DNA of 54,636 bases from Lysobacterales bacterium (GTDB lineage Bacteria; Pseudomonadota; Gammaproteobacteria; Xanthomonadales; SZUA-36): contig JAKITM010000006.1 in NCBI GenBank assembly GCA_021648045.1, positions 1-54,636 on the forward strand. The letters run 5' to 3'. The position numbers were made by a program, and so were the translations under genes. Shown here piece after piece: positions 52,976-54,636 of the stretch (the first letter of the stretch is position 1; each line of letters begins with the position of its first letter). A model generated the notes under the pieces. The model saw only the letters and a program-made list of their open reading frames with translations. It was not told where the DNA came from and ran no database searches.

Positions 52976-53665
52976 TTAAAGTGGCAGTTGCCAATCTATC
53001 GTTTCGCGATTATTTGATGCCAGATAAGCATTCGCGAGGGAAAAGTGTTGGCAGCCAAGAAACCCACGGTGAGCGGATAATGGTGAAGGATGCGGCGCTT
53101 TGAGAACACAGTGTTTAGCACTATCCAAAAACTGGCCTTTGGATTGCGCATAAGCACCCCATAACATAAACACCAAGTGCTCAGCTTCAACATTCAAGGC
53201 TTCAATCACCCGGTCGGTAAAGTTTTCCCAGCCCTTACCCTGATGCGCACCGGCATTTCCCTGTTCAACTGTGAGTACGGCGTTTAACAACAACACCCCG
53301 TTTTCTGCCCAGGGTTTTAAGTAACCGTGACTGGGAGCCACAAAGCCGATATCGGCTTGTAACTCTTTATAAATATTTCTTAATGAAGGCGGTATTGCAA
53401 CGCCTGGCGGTACAGAAAAGGACAAACCATGTGCCTGCCCCGATCCGTGATAAGGATCCTGGCCGATAATAACGACTTTTACATGCTCGAAAGCGGTAGT
53501 ATTCAGCGCATTGAAGATTTTCGCCCCGGGAGGAAAAACCTGGGCGCCTGCCTGCTTGCGCTGAAGCAAAAACTTACGCAAGTTCTGCATATACTTTTGC
53601 TCAAATTCCGCTCCAATGCGGCGCTTCCAACTCGGTGATAACCCAATTTCAGCCATAGCGTACAT
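52976..53665 (-). CDS. ung: Uracil-DNA glycosylase
   Basis: A 229-residue family 1 UDG that excises uracil from DNA to prevent C-to-T mutation. The catalytic motif VVIIGQDPYHGSGQAHGLSFSVP has Asp70 (E. coli Asp64), and the second motif is HPSPLSAHRGFLGCQHFS with the catalytic His. Two ATGs in frame, at 53665 and 53656 (MAEIGLSP), are possible; the AGGA upstream fits neither perfectly. It is monocistronic on the minus strand, divergent from the ferredoxin reductase gene by about 65 bp. Confidence 0.95.
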   Translation of the reverse strand: MYAMAEIGLSPSWKRRIGAEFEQKYMQNLRKFLLQRKQAGAQVFPPGAKIFNALNTTAFEHVKVVIIGQDPYHGSGQAHGLSFSVPPGVAIPPSLRNIYKELQADIGFVAPSHGYLKPWAENGVLLLNAVLTVEQGNAGAHQGKGWENFTDRVIEALNVEAEHLVFMLWGAYAQSKGQFLDSAKHCVLKAPHPSPLSAHRGFLGCQHFSLANAYLASNNRETIDWQLPL

Positions 53666-53729
53666 TTATCCTGCAGATCTTATGGTTTTAGCATATCCTA
53701 GCCTCAATCTTAAATGGATAAGCATTCAG

Positions 53730-54636
53730 ATGAAACCAATTAAAACTGATGTCCTAATTATCGGCGCTGGCCCAGTTGGCTTGTTCCAGGTTTTCGAACT
53801 CGGCTTGCTCGACATTAAAGCCCATGTTATTGACGCCCTGCCACAGGTTGGCGGGCAATGCGCTGAGCTTTACCCGGAAAAACCAATTTATGATATTCCT
53901 GCTTATCCGCGAATCGGGGCGCAGGAACTGATAGAAAAACTGTTGTTGCAGATTGCCCCATTCAAACCTGAATTCCACCTGCAACAAATGGTCAGTGCGG
54001 TTGAAAGGCAAGAAGACCAACGCTTTTTGGTCACCACCAGCACCGGCACACAATTTAACTGCGCTGCAATTATTATCGCCGCCGGACTCGGGCCCTTCCA
54101 GCCACGCCGTTTACGGATTGTGCAAGCTGACCAGTTTGAAGGCTCGCAAATCAACTATAAAGTTGGTGACAAATCTGCCTTCGCCGGTAAAAAACTAGCG
54201 ATTCTCGGTGGCGGTGATTCAGCTCTAGATTGGGTCTTGGAACTCGCGCCTGAAACCGAGCATATCTCTCTTATCCACAGGCGCGCAGAATACCGGGCCC
54301 AGCCTGCCTCAGTAAATAAAATGCGTTCCCTGGTTAGCGATGGCAAAGTTAATGAATACTGCGCCCATGTCGCTGGACTTGAAACCACCGATCAACGCCT
54401 CAGCAAGCTGAATTTGCAATTTCTAGATGGCGAAAAGAAAACCCTGGATATCGACTCGGTATTGGTGTTCTGGGGGCTTTCACCAAACCTTGGCCCAATT
54501 GCAAATTGGGGCCTGGAGATAGAAAAGCGTCAACTGCCCGTTGATACCGAAAAATTTCAAACCAGTGAAACCGGGATTTATGCTGTCGGTGATATCAACA
54601 CTTACCCCGGCAAGAAAAAACTAATCCTCAGTGGTT
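53730..54636 (+). CDS. Ferredoxin-NADP reductase, thioredoxin-reductase-like (partial)
   Basis: A flavoprotein gene that runs off the right edge after about 302 codons. It begins with an FAD Rossmann site IIGAGPVGLF, then QVGGQCAELYPEKPIYDIP, an NAD(P)-binding motif LAILGGGDSALDW, and a second FAD-binding segment GIYAVGDINTYPGKKKL just before the edge. The absence of the CxxC of thioredoxin reductase between the domains, together with the YPEKPIYDIP block, identifies the TrxR-like FNR (YumC type). It supplies or removes electrons to ferredoxin using NADPH. About 35-40 residues of the C-terminus appear to be missing. Confidence 0.9.
   Translation, partial: MKPIKTDVLIIGAGPVGLFQVFELGLLDIKAHVIDALPQVGGQCAELYPEKPIYDIPAYPRIGAQELIEKLLLQIAPFKPEFHLQQMVSAVERQEDQRFLVTTSTGTQFNCAAIIIAAGLGPFQPRRLRIVQADQFEGSQINYKVGDKSAFAGKKLAILGGGDSALDWVLELAPETEHISLIHRRAEYRAQPASVNKMRSLVSDGKVNEYCAHVAGLETTDQRLSKLNLQFLDGEKKTLDIDSVLVFWGLSPNLGPIANWGLEIEKRQLPVDTEKFQTSETGIYAVGDINTYPGKKKLILSG

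Overview
The window reads as a chromosomal segment of a Gram-negative gammaproteobacterium, probably free-living and aquatic. The assignment rests on outer-membrane lipid genes (lpxH), lipoproteins with lipoboxes, roxA beside purB, a 2-oxoglutarate dehydrogenase cluster, a cobalamin-dependent metH opposite metF, and GyrA with Thr at the position equivalent to E. coli Ser83. I saw no phage, plasmid, transposase, CRISPR, rRNA or tRNA gene. The lineage below class level is not resolved.

Layout. 1-8.4 kb: the tail of a dbpA-type RNA helicase, a secreted retropepsin-like protein, then a same-strand run of envelope transport genes (AI-2E family permease, K+-channel-like protein, outer-membrane efflux lipoprotein, HlyD-type adaptor, DUF2955 membrane protein, MscS-type channel). 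8.5-14.9 kb: an acyl-CoA synthetase and the divergent metF/metH pair sharing a palindromic candidate operator. 15.2-18.4 kb: a DUF1800/DUF1501 pair, bracketed by metH on the left and an 80-bp decayed copy of the metH 3' region on the right. 18.6-29.3 kb: a ceramidase-like membrane hydrolase, four intact alkaline-phosphatase-superfamily lipoproteins (two sulfatase-like, two phosphodiesterase-like), one broken sulfatase gene, a sulfotransferase, and two small membrane proteins, one of which has an EMC3/Oxa1-like layout. 29.4-34 kb: an aromatic-type PLP decarboxylase, a tryptophanase and fumarase C, all on the minus strand. 34.1-44.3 kb: purB-roxA, then sucA-sucB-lpd followed by an acrylyl-CoA-reductase-like gene, a CheY-like regulator and a peroxiredoxin. 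44.4-54.6 kb: gyrA, a cyclophilin, lpxH, a DUF455 ferritin-like protein, a TonB-like protein of unknown role, a second MscS channel, small membrane proteins, ung and a partial ferredoxin-NADP reductase.

How the genes work together. metF supplies 5-methyl-THF to metH. sucA/sucB/lpd encode all three subunits of 2-oxoglutarate dehydrogenase. The efflux block would form a tripartite pump. The sulfatase/phosphodiesterase/sulfotransferase block looks like a cell-envelope module that adds and removes sulfate or phosphate groups; its substrate is unknown, and it is the best candidate here for an undescribed system.

Small-scale structure. A palindromic repeat around GTGGGCATNNATGCCCAC occurs at three intergenic loci (four copies). 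One locus is a near-perfect inverted pair with REPIN architecture. A perfect bidirectional terminator separates the peroxiredoxin gene and gyrA. Long gene-poor stretches are few: 14883-15215 and 47020-47624.
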